Shown here one piece after another: positions 4,637 to 5,732 of a stretch of 5,732 nucleotides of DNA. Source of the stretch: Candidatus Limivicinus faecipullorum (GTDB lineage: Bacteria > Bacillota > Clostridia > Oscillospirales > Oscillospiraceae); contig DVHY01000099.1 in NCBI GenBank assembly GCA_018711755.1, positions 1 to 5,732 on the forward strand, read 5' to 3'. The translations under genes and the position numbers were made by a program. Positions within the stretch are counted from its first letter, which is position 1. The number at the start of each line of letters is the position of its first letter. The notes beneath the pieces are model-generated. The model saw nothing but the letters and a program-made list of their open reading frames with translations, was not told the origin of the DNA and did no database searches.

Positions 4637-5732
4637 TGTACGAAGTTCTGACCAGCCCCCTGGATTACGGGGGGATAAGGCTTAAAAACAGGATAATTTT
4701 TGCTCCGACCACTCTGGGCCTCAGGGCTGAGGAGCAGCTGGAGCGGCTGAGGAAGATAGCCGCCGGGGGCTGCGCCATGATAATCATTGGGGATGTGCCG
4801 GTGCTGCCCGGGGGCTTTTGCCCCTCTCTGTACAGCAAAAAGGGCTTTGCCTGGTACAAAAGGCTGGCGGATACCGTACACGGGGAGGGCTGCCTGCTGT
4901 GCGCCCAGCTGCACCAGTCCGACTCCAATTTCAAAGGGATGCTGAAGTATGTCCCGGCAATGGTCAGCAGGAGAGTTTCCCCGGATGAGCTGAGAGAGCT
5001 TATGAACCGGAATGTGGGGCCGTATATAAGCGGCCTGCCGGAAGAGCGGCTGAGGGAGATAAGCTCCGCCTTCGGCCCTGCGGCGGAGCTGGCGGCGGAG
5101 GCGGGCTTTGACATGGTCCAGGTCCACGGGGACAGGATGTGCGGCAGCCTCAGCTCCTCCCTGTTCAACAGCCGCAGCGACTGCTACGGAGGCAGCCCGG
5201 AGAACAGGGCCCGCTTTGCCGTGGAGGCGGTATCCGCCATCCGCAGCCGGCTGCCGGAACTGCCCATAGATTACAAGCTGGCTGTGCGCCGGGAGCAGCC
5301 CCACTACGGCAATGCGGGAGTGGCGGAGGATGAGCTGAAAATTTTCGTGCCGCTGCTGGAGCGGGCGGGAGTCACCAGTTTCCATGTGGCTCTGGCGGAC
5401 CACGGGAAACTCAGCGACACCATTCCGGCCAAAAACCATCCATATTTTGGGGCGGAGGGCTGCTTTCTGGAATTCAGCGACCAGGTACGCAGCCTCACGA
5501 AACTGCCCGTATGCGCCGTTGGCGGCTTTACGGACCCGGACTTTTTGGAGGCGCAGCTGAGGGCGGGGCGCATGGACTGCGCCGCCATGAGCCGCCAGCT
5601 GATAGCCGACGCGGACTGGCCCAGAAAGGTGATGGAGGGCCGGGAACGGGAGATAAACCGCTGCATACGCTGCAACAGAGAATGTCTCGGGGGGATAATG
5701 TCTCACCGGGGAGTACACTGTATATATGAAAG
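4636..5732 (+). CDS. Old Yellow Enzyme/FadH-like NADH:flavin oxidoreductase, 3' end beyond window
   Basis: An uninterrupted frame from ATG 4636 to the window edge gives 365 residues of an FMN-binding TIM barrel of the OYE family. Landmarks: SPLDYGGIRLKNRIIFAP (7-24), CAQLHQSDSN (89-98), AAELAAEAGFDMVQVHG (149-165), the very typical YGGSPENRARF (184-194), R218 and QLIADADWPRKVMEG (321-335). At the barrel end, C343-x2-C346-x3-C350-x11-C362 is the 4Fe-4S motif of 2,4-dienoyl-CoA reductase-type enzymes. These usually continue into an FAD/NAD(P)H domain and total about 640-680 residues, so nearly half may be missing here. They reduce activated C=C bonds of enoates or similar electrophiles. Oddities: the residue three after H164 is R167, not His or Asn, and the usual Tyr proton-donor position is C169. 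The start overlaps the regulator's stop by one base, implying translational coupling; a weak AGAGAG lies 5 nt upstream. The substrate is unknown. Confidence 0.9.
   Translation, partial: MYEVLTSPLDYGGIRLKNRIIFAPTTLGLRAEEQLERLRKIAAGGCAMIIIGDVPVLPGGFCPSLYSKKGFAWYKRLADTVHGEGCLLCAQLHQSDSNFKGMLKYVPAMVSRRVSPDELRELMNRNVGPYISGLPEERLREISSAFGPAAELAAEAGFDMVQVHGDRMCGSLSSSLFNSRSDCYGGSPENRARFAVEAVSAIRSRLPELPIDYKLAVRREQPHYGNAGVAEDELKIFVPLLERAGVTSFHVALADHGKLSDTIPAKNHPYFGAEGCFLEFSDQVRSLTKLPVCAVGGFTDPDFLEAQLRAGRMDCAAMSRQLIADADWPRKVMEGREREINRCIRCNRECLGGIMSHRGVHCIYE

Noticed and set aside
4474..5718. 414-codon minus-strand open frame over the MarR and oxidoreductase genes
   Set aside because: It is an antisense shadow of the oxidoreductase, whose + strand translation has unmistakable OYE motifs. 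The minus product has none.

Overview
The window looks like chromosomal DNA of an anaerobic Firmicute, probably a GC-rich gut clostridium of the Oscillospiraceae/Ruminococcaceae kind. This is inferred from strong purine-rich ribosome-binding sites, frequent ATA and AGG codons in a GC-rich background, and the mix of families. Nothing in the window fixes the species. All six supported genes are on the + strand; there are no RNA genes, insertion sequences or CRISPR arrays.

Left part (1-3273). A membrane-anchored SPFH/band-7 (stomatin/prohibitin-like) protein comes first and ends in a strong intrinsic terminator at 957-987. A eukaryotic-type (non-ROK) hexokinase-family sugar kinase starts only 26 nt after that terminator. 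A D-2-hydroxyacid dehydrogenase of the glycerate dehydrogenase/hydroxypyruvate reductase type follows 25 nt later, so the last two probably form a small carbon-metabolism operon.

Middle (3274-4165). A well-formed promoter with an extended -10 drives a small integral membrane protein of the COG2426/PF06695 'small multidrug export' family. A roughly 315 nt non-coding stretch follows. It begins with a strong 13-bp hairpin and otherwise holds nothing I can recognise until an AT-rich tract before the next promoter.

Right part (4166-5732). A MarR-family regulator and an Old Yellow Enzyme/FadH-like flavin oxidoreductase overlap by one base (TGATG). They are preceded by a near-consensus sigma-A-type promoter in which two perfect 15-bp palindromes (CTTGACTWAGTCAAG) cover the -35 and the -10/start region. 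This looks like an autoregulated redox or electrophile-response cassette. The oxidoreductase runs off the window edge. It keeps a complete 4Fe-4S cysteine motif but lacks two residues normally found in the OYE active site.

I see no entirely new system. The MarR-OYE cassette, with its doubled operator and altered active site, deserves the closest look.
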